Below the pieces are notes generated by a model, which worked only from the letters and a program-made list of their open reading frames with translations, had not been told where the DNA came from and did no database searches. Positions 7,247 to 15,249 of a DNA stretch of 29,626 nt are shown piece after piece. This stretch comes from Robiginitomaculum sp. (GTDB lineage: Bacteria; Pseudomonadota; Alphaproteobacteria; Caulobacterales; Maricaulaceae): NCBI GenBank assembly GCA_021647375.1, contig JAKIUV010000026.1, positions 1 through 29,626 of the forward strand, written 5' to 3'. A program made the translations under genes and the position numbers. The stretch's first letter is position 1, and every line of letters begins with the position of its first letter.

Positions 7247-8107
7247 ATGTATTTTTTGGGAATTGATGCTGGTGGTACTCAATGTCGCGCGCGGCTTACG
7301 GATAGCACAGGACGAATTATAGGGAGTGGATTATCCGGCCCTGGGAATGTGCGTAAGAATTACAAACAAGCATTCTCTGCAATTACGGATGCGTATTTCC
7401 AAGCTATAAGGGAAGCGGAGTTGAGCGCTAATAATGTGGCTCAAATCCGCGCATGTTTTGGTATTGCTGGCATTGGGCGAACTGGTACGAAGGCAGAGCT
7501 GCAAATGCAACCTTTGCCCTTCCACGAAGTTTTATTTACCAATGATGCAGTTATAGCCAATATAGGCGCGCATAGCGGACAAGATGGTGGGGTTGTCATC
7601 GTCGGCACTGGCAGTATTGGCATTGGCCGGATCGCAGGAAAAAGCATACGCGTAGGTGGCTACGGTTTTCCGATTTCAGATGAGGGTAGTGGCGCATATA
7701 TTGGCGCAAAGGCATTGTCAGCGACCTTAAGTGCGGCAGATGGTCGGGTGGAACATTCCGGACTAACCACGGCTTTATTTCGTAATTTTGATTATGACAT
7801 TCAAGTGCTGAATGACTGGTTAGATACTGCAACGCCAAAAGATTTCGCAGCATTTGCAGAACGGATTATTACCGCAGCCAATGACAGTGACCCAGTGGGC
7901 TATGAAATCGTACAAAATGCCGCTAAGCATATTGAAACTTTAATCAAGAGCTTGTTTAAATATGATGTACCGCGCATAGCGTTGTGCGGCGGAATAGGGG
8001 AGCCAATCAAACCATGGCTTTCTCCGCGAATAAATGCAAAGCTGGTAAAACCGGACGGCGATGCACTTGATGGAGCACTCTGGTTGGCGCGACAAAATTC
8101 TATATAG
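7247..8107 (+). CDS. BadF/BadG-type amino-sugar kinase (GlcNAc and/or MurNAc kinase)
   Basis: This ASKHA-fold ATPase family contains N-acetylglucosamine kinases, glucosamine kinase GspK and the clostridial MurNAc/GlcNAc kinase MurK. The 286-residue protein has the first phosphate motif GIDAGGTQCRARL at residues 5-17, a nucleotide loop GTGSIGIG near 122, the sugar-site stretch GGYGFPISDEGSGAYIG, and a late adenosine motif ALCGGIGEP. It is divergent from nagA and upstream of the sulfotransferase gene. MurQ needs MurNAc-6-P and NagA needs GlcNAc-6-P, and no phosphotransferase transporter, AnmK or AmgK is present in the window. This kinase is therefore the only visible source of either phosphate. 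Which sugar it prefers cannot be read from the sequence. Confidence 0.85.
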   Translation: MYFLGIDAGGTQCRARLTDSTGRIIGSGLSGPGNVRKNYKQAFSAITDAYFQAIREAELSANNVAQIRACFGIAGIGRTGTKAELQMQPLPFHEVLFTNDAVIANIGAHSGQDGGVVIVGTGSIGIGRIAGKSIRVGGYGFPISDEGSGAYIGAKALSATLSAADGRVEHSGLTTALFRNFDYDIQVLNDWLDTATPKDFAAFAERIITAANDSDPVGYEIVQNAAKHIETLIKSLFKYDVPRIALCGGIGEPIKPWLSPRINAKLVKPDGDALDGALWLARQNSI

Positions 8108-8118
8108 AAGGTATGAGG

Positions 8119-9693
8119 ATGACGGCTATCTCATTTGCCACGGGTATGAAGCTTCTTAGAGCGCGAGATTATGAGGCCGTTTACGAACAGTCCGTTGCGG
8201 CATTAAAAATTAACGAGAAGAATCCGCTTCCCTTTTTTCTTTTAGGTGTTCTTGCCTCCGACACAGGCAATCATGCGAAAGCACTAGAGTTTTTTGCTAA
8301 AGCTTGCGAGCATGGCGCGCAAAATGTAAATTACCAAACCTATTACGCTAAAGAATTAGTTGCCCATGGCCATAATAATCAAGCCAAGGTGCATGCAGAC
8401 CAAGCGGCTTTAATTGGCACTGATGACGCTCTATTGGCCGATATGATTGGCGTTGTGTATAGCCGTATCGGTTATCACGAGTTGGCTATTCCGTTTTTTG
8501 AGAAGGCTGTGTGCAAAAACCCACGGTGGGCGAAGTTTCACTTTAATCTCGGGGCATCTGCAGAATTTATTGGTGACTTTAAGAAAGCAAAATCCGCCTA
8601 TGAAAGCACAGTAGCCGTTGATCCAAAATTCTACTTGGCTTGGTTCTCACTGGTATCAATTGAAAAACAAAATGCCGATAACAATAAGCTTGAAACATTG
8701 ACAGCGCTTTTTGAGAACAGCACTGGGGATGCTGATGCGCACTTATTGCTTGGCCATTCCATTGCCAAAACTCTCGAAGATTTTGGGCAATATCAAGAGA
8801 GCTTTGACTGGCTCGCAAAAGGGAAAGCAAACAAGAGGCGCCAAATTCAATATAGCAAACATCATGATGCACAGTTATTTGAAGCCGCAAAGACAATGGC
8901 GAAAGTGAACGCAATAGGTGGTAAACACCCGCTCCGTAAAACACCCAATGTTACGCCGATATTTGTGGTTGGCCTCCCACGTACAGGCACCACACTGGTT
9001 GACCGTATTTTATCGTCGCACCCAAGGGTTAAATCAGCGGGCGAGCTTAGTGTATTTTCCCAGATGATTAACATTGCGGTCGGCGCCCCTCTAAACACAG
9101 CGCTAAACCCCGATATTATTCGTGAAGCGGGCAACGTTGATTTGTCAAAAGTCGGCGAAAATTACACCAACAAAACCATTGGCTTGGCATCAGGTGCCGC
9201 ATATCTTGTGGATAAAATGCCTTTTAACTTTTTCTTTGCGGGGTTGATACAACGCGCCTTACCAAATGCAAAAATCATTGTCGTGAGGCGAGGGGCTATG
9301 GATAGTTGTTTATCCAATTACCGTCAAATTTTTGCAAACCACAATAATAGTCACGATTATAGCTATAGCATTGAAGACACGGCAGCATATTATCGTGGAT
9401 TTGACAGATTAATGGCGCATTGGCGCGAGAACATACCGTCTGACAGCTTCTCGCAAATTGCCTATGAAGACATCATTCATGATCAAGAAAACCAGACCCG
9501 TAGGCTTCTTGATTTTTGCGGGTTGGAATGGGATGAAGCCTGTATGCGGTTTCACGAAAACACCGCCGCCGTAGCGACAGCCAGCGCAGTACAAGTGCGT
9601 CAACCTTTATACGCTAGTTCAATCGGTCGCTGGAAAAAATATGGTGATAAACTTGATGGCTTGAAACAAGCCCTAGGTAATTTTGTAGAATAA
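8119..9693 (+). CDS. TPR-repeat sulfotransferase-family protein
   Basis: The first half (about residues 1-240) consists of tetratricopeptide repeats, with units such as PFFLLGVLASDTGNHAKALEF and FHFNLGASAEFIGDFKKAKSAY. The second half is a Sulfotransfer domain with the PAPS 5'-phosphosulfate loop IFVVGLPRTGTTLVDRIL, the catalytic-region SSHPRV..AGEL and the 3'-phosphate element VVRRGAMDSCLSNY. There is no signal peptide. ATG 8119 is preferred to ATG 8113 because GAAGG (8107-8111) is properly spaced only from 8119. It follows the kinase by 11 bases and is in one transcript with it. Such fusions are common in alphaproteobacteria, often near TonB receptor genes as here, but their substrates are largely unknown. 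A role in muropeptide use is suggested only by position. Confidence 0.85.
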   Translation: MTAISFATGMKLLRARDYEAVYEQSVAALKINEKNPLPFFLLGVLASDTGNHAKALEFFAKACEHGAQNVNYQTYYAKELVAHGHNNQAKVHADQAALIGTDDALLADMIGVVYSRIGYHELAIPFFEKAVCKNPRWAKFHFNLGASAEFIGDFKKAKSAYESTVAVDPKFYLAWFSLVSIEKQNADNNKLETLTALFENSTGDADAHLLLGHSIAKTLEDFGQYQESFDWLAKGKANKRRQIQYSKHHDAQLFEAAKTMAKVNAIGGKHPLRKTPNVTPIFVVGLPRTGTTLVDRILSSHPRVKSAGELSVFSQMINIAVGAPLNTALNPDIIREAGNVDLSKVGENYTNKTIGLASGAAYLVDKMPFNFFFAGLIQRALPNAKIIVVRRGAMDSCLSNYRQIFANHNNSHDYSYSIEDTAAYYRGFDRLMAHWRENIPSDSFSQIAYEDIIHDQENQTRRLLDFCGLEWDEACMRFHENTAAVATASAVQVRQPLYASSIGRWKKYGDKLDGLKQALGNFVE

Positions 9694-9704
9694 GGCAAAG
9701 CATG

Positions 9705-9737
9705 AAAATACCCGCCCCAAGAGGAGCGGGTATTTTT
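9705..9737. terminator. Bidirectional intrinsic terminator
   Basis: AAAATACCCGC (9705-9715) pairs with GCGGGTATTTT (9726-9736) around a short loop. The A-run on one side and the T-run on the other give a terminator in both directions. It separates the convergent sulfotransferase and TonB receptor genes. Confidence 0.88.
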
Positions 9738-9760
9738 CTAAATTCTACATTAGAGACTTA

Positions 9761-12700
9761 TTAAAACTTTGCCTTAGCTGATAATTGCAAACGACGCGGG
9801 TTGTACAATGTTCGTGGGTCACCAAAACCAGCGCTGTTGACTTTGTTTTGTATGTTATAGCCAGTTTGGCTATTCAACACATTAAATAAATCTGCACGTA
9901 GCTCGATGCTATAACCGTCCAAGACTTCTAGTTCTTGGGCATAGCTCACATCAAGTTGAAAATGACCTTTGGTTCTGCGTGACCCGGCAGCTTCGGCAAA
10001 ACGACTTGTGTCACTGCGACTACCTGTCAAAGCACGATATACCTCTACATCCCAAGCTTCCCAAGGTTGTCCAGATTGATAGTTGGCAAATGCTCCAACA
10101 CTGCCATTCCAAGGTAAATTGTAGTAACCATAGACTTTCAGTTGATGAGGTCTATCTCCCCGCAATTTACCCTCTCTATTGTCCCAAAGCTGACGTCCTG
10201 CGCCATCGGCTATAAATGATGATCCGATAAAACTGTTAGCATCATTGGCTGTGGTCGTATTATCCTGGTCAAAATTTCCAGTATAACTTGACCAGACATA
10301 GGAGCCAGACAGATAGAAATTGTCGCCAGTGTAATCTGCTTCAATTGCCGCTTCATAATATTCTGTATGAGCCGTATCGAGCTGAGCGATCACGTAGGAC
10401 GACCCGCCAATTTCGGCACGGACAGCCGCTAAGTTAGGTATATAGTCGCCTAAAGCAGCAATTTCTGCCGGCGCATTAAATCTTGTACGCGCATTATTGT
10501 TGGTATCTTCCCAGAAATTCGAACCAGCGCGGTGACGTGCATGAAGGCGAACTTCCAATTTATCGTTAACCTGCTTGTTCCAACCAACAAGATATTCCTT
10601 GATTTGTCGAGGTTTCAGACCAGCTTGGAAAAATTTACCGGAAGAAGACCGCACGGCAGAGCTTTCAATAAAGTTACCAGCGGCATCATAACGCAGCCTG
10701 AGTTCGCGTGACAAATTCCTGTCCCATGACGCGGCGCGCGCTAAAGAAGAGGCGGAGGGCGTATAGCGCGCAAAATTGGCATACAGAGATCCGCTGTCTG
10801 AATAGTCCCAGTTGACACCGAAACGCGGCTGGATCATGTCAACCCAATCGACTTCATACATTTTGTATTTATTCCCGGGCGCCAGTTCAAAGCCTGAAAT
10901 GTTATTGGCATTTTCCCGCAGGCCTTGGCCAAACAAGACATCATTACTAATTAACAAGCCGAGATTAAACGTCCAATCCCCATTTTCAATGGTGTCATTA
11001 ATTTCAAAACTTTGTAGTTTGGAGCTTGAGATTATTGAACGCGGAACGATTGTGGAGCCATTACCATCGACAATACCCGTTTGGAACACGCGAGCTTCAA
11101 AAAACACAGGTGTGATTCCATCATCGGCAAAACTACGTCCGCCGAGCACAGAAATGCGTCCAAACCCATTTGAGGTACGCTCAAGGTCTTCACCAATTTC
11201 CTGATATTGGTAGCCAATATGTATATCGTGTGTTGTGTCACCGGCATTGATAGTGCGGTCATAGCCAATTTCGAAGGAAGTACGGTTAAAATCCTGCCTG
11301 TTAAATTGATTAGCACCACCAACAACACCGCCGCCAGTTTGAACACCATTTTCAGAAAAACCGTATTGATCAATAAAAGGTTGGACAAATGTGTTAAACG
11401 CTATCTGGTCAGCTGTGAGAACGTCGGGAGGCGTAGCTGTAAGAGGTTGTGGCACAGAAAACCGCCCTAACTGATCAATGGTAGCAATAGGGAGTGCGCC
11501 ACCGAATGTGACTGGTATATTGAAAATAGTATCTGGACGCGAAGTGGATTTACTTAGAAAGTCCGTAAACTTGAAATTCAATGAACTTTTATCATTAATT
11601 ACCCACGAACCCTCAGCAATGATGATGTCTTGCGACGCTGTACTGGAAGTCGCGGTAGATGCTGCCGCGAAGCCGCCAACATTTTCTGTTGTACCTGTTC
11701 GGTCGGAAGTTCGGTAGCTGGCATCAAGTAATACGCCGTCAAATGGCGCAAAAGTAACTTTACCAAAATATTCATTGCGTTCGCTTTTGAAATCAGGAAC
11801 AACACCGTAAGCATTACTTGCGTTTTCTCGTGTTATCGTCGGGCGGAAATAAGAACCGTATAAAAATAGCTTATCCTTAATAACCGGGCCGCCGAGATTT
11901 GCGGTAATCCAGCGTCTGTTTTCTTCAAAATCGACAAGAGCGATAGCGTCATCACGGGCTGATGTAAGCTTTGGCGTTTCTACTGTATAGCTTATTTCTC
12001 CTTTATACTCGTTAGTGCCGCGTTTACTGATGGTGTTGATCAAGAAACCACCTGAACGGTTAAACCCTATGGCTGTCGCGCCGCCGCGCACGATCGAAAC
12101 TTGATCAATATCGTGGGTGGAAGGCTCAGCTGATAGTGTTCCGAATAAAGGAAGCGACACATCAACGCCGTCAAATTGGTAATTATTGTCCTGACCACTA
12201 CCGCCCGCACTTGGTCCGCGAACACTGTCTTCGCTATATTGAACGCCAGGTATCAGTTTTTGTAAATCACGATACTCTTGTCCAATGGGAATGCCTTGAA
12301 CAATGTCTGAGCCTAGTGTGTTTTTCAAAGACGCTATTCCTGAATCCACGTTAATCCTTTGGGCAACCACTACCACCTCATCTCTTGCGGCACCAAATGC
12401 CACGTCGACTTTTATTTTTTGTTGCAATAGAACTAATGCATTGCGCTGTAGAACGGTGCCGTCCGGGTTTCTAAATGTCAGCTCGTATGCCCCCGGCGGT
12501 AGTAAAGGGAGTTGATAGCGACCATTTGCCGATGACGTTGCTGTTCTGACGCCCGGTAATACGGAACTTCTAGCCTCAACAGTTACGCCCGAAAGTGCCG
12601 TGCCGTCGCCACTCGTTACATGGCCATTCACCGTACCGGCCTGTTGAGCCATAGCTGGCGTGCTTACCATAGCAATACTTATGGCCATGGCCGTGCCTAG

Positions 12701-12772
12701 CAGCACTGCTTTCAAGCCAAGGCGTGATGTAATGGGACGGATTTTATTGGATGTTATGTGTTTGTTGGTCAT
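9761..12772 (-). CDS. TonB-dependent outer-membrane receptor with carboxypeptidase-regulatory-like domain
   Basis: These receptors import large substrates across the outer membrane using TonB energy. The 1003-residue protein has a signal peptide cleaved after AMA (Ala42) and then a CarboxypepD_reg-like beta-sandwich at about 47-125 (VNGHVTSGDGTALSGVTVEA). A possible TonB box (EVVVVAQ, about 135) precedes the plug at about 140-250 (NNYQFDGVDV, VSIVRGGATAIGFNRSGG) and a long barrel ending in the terminal Phe typical of outer-membrane proteins. AGAGGGGG precedes the ATG. No SusD-like partner is encoded nearby. The gene lies between the sugar-kinase operon and the divergent amidase operon, so peptidoglycan fragments are the proposed cargo. 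Direct evidence for the ligand is absent. Two candidate operators and three TTTGCGGT elements lie upstream. Confidence 0.93.
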   Translation of the reverse strand: MTNKHITSNKIRPITSRLGLKAVLLGTAMAISIAMVSTPAMAQQAGTVNGHVTSGDGTALSGVTVEARSSVLPGVRTATSSANGRYQLPLLPPGAYELTFRNPDGTVLQRNALVLLQQKIKVDVAFGAARDEVVVVAQRINVDSGIASLKNTLGSDIVQGIPIGQEYRDLQKLIPGVQYSEDSVRGPSAGGSGQDNNYQFDGVDVSLPLFGTLSAEPSTHDIDQVSIVRGGATAIGFNRSGGFLINTISKRGTNEYKGEISYTVETPKLTSARDDAIALVDFEENRRWITANLGGPVIKDKLFLYGSYFRPTITRENASNAYGVVPDFKSERNEYFGKVTFAPFDGVLLDASYRTSDRTGTTENVGGFAAASTATSSTASQDIIIAEGSWVINDKSSLNFKFTDFLSKSTSRPDTIFNIPVTFGGALPIATIDQLGRFSVPQPLTATPPDVLTADQIAFNTFVQPFIDQYGFSENGVQTGGGVVGGANQFNRQDFNRTSFEIGYDRTINAGDTTHDIHIGYQYQEIGEDLERTSNGFGRISVLGGRSFADDGITPVFFEARVFQTGIVDGNGSTIVPRSIISSSKLQSFEINDTIENGDWTFNLGLLISNDVLFGQGLRENANNISGFELAPGNKYKMYEVDWVDMIQPRFGVNWDYSDSGSLYANFARYTPSASSLARAASWDRNLSRELRLRYDAAGNFIESSAVRSSSGKFFQAGLKPRQIKEYLVGWNKQVNDKLEVRLHARHRAGSNFWEDTNNNARTRFNAPAEIAALGDYIPNLAAVRAEIGGSSYVIAQLDTAHTEYYEAAIEADYTGDNFYLSGSYVWSSYTGNFDQDNTTTANDANSFIGSSFIADGAGRQLWDNREGKLRGDRPHQLKVYGYYNLPWNGSVGAFANYQSGQPWEAWDVEVYRALTGSRSDTSRFAEAAGSRRTKGHFQLDVSYAQELEVLDGYSIELRADLFNVLNSQTGYNIQNKVNSAGFGDPRTLYNPRRLQLSAKAKF

Positions 12773-12795
12773 GACGTACCCCCTCTAGCGTTTAC

Positions 12796-12811
12796 GCCGC
12801 ATTAATACGGC
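12796..12811. repeat. 16-base palindrome in the TonB receptor leader
   Basis: GCCGCATTAATACGGC is symmetric except for one pair. It lies 24 bases before the receptor start codon, just upstream of its ribosome site and downstream of the predicted promoter. It could be a transcript hairpin affecting translation or a protein-binding site. Confidence 0.35.
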
Positions 12812-12829
12812 TTAATGTTTGGTTGTTTT

Positions 12830-12859
12830 TGCATACCGCAAATATTATCATAATGTCAA
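12830..12859 (-). promoter_or_regulatory. Candidate promoter of the TonB receptor gene
   Basis: On the minus strand a consensus TTGACA (12859-12854) is followed after 18 bases by TATGCA (12835-12830). A TTGGTATT element joins and overlaps the -35 box, so a protein bound there would compete with RNA polymerase. The -10 match is modest. Confidence 0.4.
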
Positions 12860-12873
12860 ATACCAATTTAATT
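12859..12873. promoter_or_regulatory. Candidate operator overlapping the TonB receptor -35 box
   Basis: AATACCAATTTAATT on the plus strand closely matches the first two thirds of the symporter-operon palindrome (ATACCAATTTGAATT, read on the minus strand), with one base fewer in the middle. The second arm is degraded here. It abuts the -35 hexamer of the receptor gene. Confidence 0.4.
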
Positions 12874-12875
12874 CC

Positions 12876-12894
12876 TTTGCGGTGCTTTTGCGGT
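12876..12894. repeat. Two direct TTTGCGGT repeats 11 bases apart
   Basis: TTTGCGGT occurs at 12876-12883 and 12887-12894, one helical turn apart. An inverted partial copy CCGCAAA lies at 12836-12842, on the other side of the receptor -35 box. Phased copies on one DNA face upstream of a promoter suggest a binding site for a protein other than the GntR regulator. Confidence 0.35.
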
Positions 12895-12933
12895 AGTATT
12901 GTAAAAAAGTCACATATACAGCCGATTTAAGTA

Positions 12934-12950
12934 GTACCACTTTAATACCA
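12934..12950. promoter_or_regulatory. Candidate GntR operator between the TonB receptor and amiD
   Basis: GTACCACTTTAATACCA has two TACCA units in tandem 11 bases apart and matches the nagA/kinase element at 14 of 17 positions. It lies about 75 bases upstream of the receptor -35 and about 25 bases upstream of a possible amiD -35, so it could control either divergent unit. Confidence 0.45.
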
Positions 12951-12975
12951 ATGTGGTGGCTTTGCGAATAATCTC

Positions 12976-13003
12976 TTGTTAAATCCGTGTAGCTTGCTAG
13001 GTA
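12976..13003 (+). promoter_or_regulatory. Weak candidate promoter of the amiD operon
   Basis: TTGTTA (12976-12981) and TAGGTA (12998-13003) are 16 bases apart, with a TG extension just before the -10. Transcription would begin about 45 bases before the amiD start. Matches to consensus are modest. Confidence 0.3.
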
Positions 13004-13055
13004 TTCCAGCAACAACCTAAGAAAATGAGTAAAAAAGGCAGGTCAGGGCATAAAA

Positions 13056-13982
13056 ATGCAACACATATCATCCGTTCGCAAAGCGATTCGAAAATTTCAA
13101 AGCCTAGCCTGTCTCTCCGGACTATTTGGCTTGACTGCTTGTAGCACGGTGGGGACAAACACCCAATTACCATCTGTAAACTTTAACAGCCGTGTCAGTA
13201 TAATCGTTATCCACCATACATCGGCGAATTTCGAAAATTCAGTAAACATCCTAACCAAAGATTCGTCAAATCCGGTCAGTTCGCATTATTTGGTACCCGA
13301 CCCCAGCGATGTAAGCTATACAAAGGATCATGTGGAGGTTTATGAGCTTGTACCAGAAACGGAACGAGCATGGCATGCAGGGCGGAGTTATTGGGCAGGG
13401 AAAAGCGCCCTAAATGATCATTCAATTGGTATAGAGGTTGTTAATCAGACCTATTGTAAGAAGCCTGAACCTACTCCAATCGGCATAAAACCACCTAAAC
13501 GGCTTTGTTTTTACCCTGATTTTCCTGAAACCCAGATGCTTGTACTGATAGATCTTTTGCGCGAAATTCAAGAAAGACACCCAAGGGTCGGCCCCACCAA
13601 CATCGTCGGGCATTCAGACATAGCACCAAGCCGAAAAGTCGATCCCGGCCCGCGTTTCCCGTGGGAGCGCCTATATCAATTAGGTATCGGCGCATGGTTC
13701 GACGATGCGACCGTCGTCAAATATTGGCAGCAATTCACGGTACAACCAATGCCCCTTATTAATGTGCAAAAAGCACTGGGGACTTACGGCTACAAAATAG
13801 AGGCAACCGGGGTTTTGGACGCCCAAACTCGTGCCGCAATAAGCGCTTTCCAACTACATTTCAGACCATCGGAAATAACAGGTGAACCCTCCTTGGAGAC
13901 TACGGCAATACTGTTTGCTTTGGTTGAAAAATACCGCCCAAAAAGCTTGGACGCATTGCTGGTTATTGCGCCTGAAGGGTAA
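13056..13982 (+). CDS. amiD: AmiD-like N-acetylmuramoyl-L-alanine amidase lipoprotein
   Basis: The enzyme cuts the amide between MurNAc (or anhydroMurNAc) and L-Ala, separating sugar from stem peptide. It has 308 residues (E. coli AmiD 276). The lipobox LTAC gives Cys29, so the protein is lipid-anchored. In the Amidase_2 domain, His53 (VIHHTS), His186 and Asp196 (GHSDIAPSRKVDPG) are the zinc ligands, with the same 10-residue spacing as AmpD His154/Asp164; Glu126 (SIGIEV) matches the catalytic Glu. A PG_binding_1-like repeat occupies about 220-300 (INVQKALGTYGYKIEATGVLDAQTRAAI in part). CAGGTCAGGG precedes the ATG. It is the first of eight + genes and its stop overlaps the namZ start. The lipoprotein form and binding domain favour AmiD over cytoplasmic AmpD. 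Confidence 0.9.
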   Translation: MQHISSVRKAIRKFQSLACLSGLFGLTACSTVGTNTQLPSVNFNSRVSIIVIHHTSANFENSVNILTKDSSNPVSSHYLVPDPSDVSYTKDHVEVYELVPETERAWHAGRSYWAGKSALNDHSIGIEVVNQTYCKKPEPTPIGIKPPKRLCFYPDFPETQMLVLIDLLREIQERHPRVGPTNIVGHSDIAPSRKVDPGPRFPWERLYQLGIGAWFDDATVVKYWQQFTVQPMPLINVQKALGTYGYKIEATGVLDAQTRAAISAFQLHFRPSEITGEPSLETTAILFALVEKYRPKSLDALLVIAPEG

Positions 13983-15187
13983 TGAAAGATAAAATGTTGG
14001 GACACCATAAAATCTTGTTCTGGTTAGTTTCAGCAATTAGCCTGTTCGCGATACTCGCTTGCTCTATATTGCCATCTAATATTATTATCCCAGGCGCAGA
14101 GCAAATAGGTTTGGTGAAAAGCACTCTTGCTGGAAAACGTGTTGGCCTCATTGTCAATCAAAGTTCACGGGTTGGCGAAATACATTTGATTGATGCTCTG
14201 CAAGCAGAGCGCATAAATATAACCAAACTATTTGCTGTGGAACACGGCATTCGCGGCACCCAAGATGCTGGCGCAATTATTGACAATAGCCGCGATAAAA
14301 CCAGCGGCCTTCCGATAATATCAATCTACGGCAACAAGAAAGCGCCATCCAAGCAAGATGTGCAGGATTTGGATGTATTTGTTTTTGATCTGCAAGATGT
14401 TGGTGTCCGGTTTTATACTTATCTAAGCTCGCTACACTATATTATGGAAAGTTGCGCGCAAAATAATGTCCCCCTTTTGGTTCTGGATAGGCCTAACCCA
14501 AACGGGTCATATATAGACGGACCTATACTTGAACCCGAGTTTCAAAGCTTTGTCGGCATGCATGCTATACCCTTACTTCACGGTATGACCCTTGGGGAGT
14601 TGGCCAAAATGATCAATGGAGAGGGCTGGCTCACCAACAAGCAGACATGTGATTTGACGGTTATCCCTGTTAAAAACTACACACATACCACAGAATATAT
14701 TTTGCCCATAAAACCATCACCTAATCTACCAAACCAACAAGCCATCGCGCTTTACCCGTCTCTCGCCTTGTTCGAGGCGACCAATATTAGTGTAGGCAGG
14801 GGAACTGACTTTCCGTTCCAAATCCTCGGCGGCATTCATCCTGAATATGGTGACTTTACTTTCACACCAGAGCCAAAGCCGGGCGCCGCCCTTAATCCCA
14901 AATTAAATGGCCAAAAACTATACGGAAATGACCTTCGCCAAAGCCAAATATCGGGTTTGAACATTGAATTATTTATAGACTGGTATGGACGCGCCAATAA
15001 GCTAAATGAAAATTTAGGCGAAGGATTTCTTACCCGACCCGCGTGGCTGGACAAACTTATGGGTACGGCTAAATTCCGCCACCAAGTAGAAACGGGGCAA
15101 AGTGCAGAGATGATACGCATGAGTTGGAAAGCAGGCCTAGATGCATTCAAACAACGCCGTGAACTTTATCTGCTATACCCAAATTGA
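13982..15187 (+). CDS. namZ: NamZ-type exo-beta-N-acetylmuramidase (DUF1343, GH171), lipoprotein, copy 1
   Basis: NamZ (B. subtilis YbbC) removes terminal MurNAc from peptide-free glycan ends. This 401-residue copy has a membrane-lipoprotein signal (LFAILAC) and the family stretches GLIVNQSSRV, the conserved acidic VEHGIRGTQDAG, SIYGNKKAPS, FDLQDVGVRFYTY, LDRPNPNG, a Pro-Ser-Pro-Asn loop and the complete ATNISVGRGTDFPFQILGG segment. ATG 13982 overlaps the amiD stop by one base (TAATG); an ATG at 13994 is also possible, and both keep the signal. An amidase followed by NamZ is a logical order, because NamZ prefers MurNAc without peptide. The second copy at 23141-24433 has lost part of the consensus (see there). 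Confidence 0.88.
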   Translation: MKDKMLGHHKILFWLVSAISLFAILACSILPSNIIIPGAEQIGLVKSTLAGKRVGLIVNQSSRVGEIHLIDALQAERINITKLFAVEHGIRGTQDAGAIIDNSRDKTSGLPIISIYGNKKAPSKQDVQDLDVFVFDLQDVGVRFYTYLSSLHYIMESCAQNNVPLLVLDRPNPNGSYIDGPILEPEFQSFVGMHAIPLLHGMTLGELAKMINGEGWLTNKQTCDLTVIPVKNYTHTTEYILPIKPSPNLPNQQAIALYPSLALFEATNISVGRGTDFPFQILGGIHPEYGDFTFTPEPKPGAALNPKLNGQKLYGNDLRQSQISGLNIELFIDWYGRANKLNENLGEGFLTRPAWLDKLMGTAKFRHQVETGQSAEMIRMSWKAGLDAFKQRRELYLLYPN

Positions 15188-15249
15188 AAATACCCTAGTG
15201 ACAGATCTTAGTGTAGTACAATATTAATCAAAAACTTTGGAGACATATT

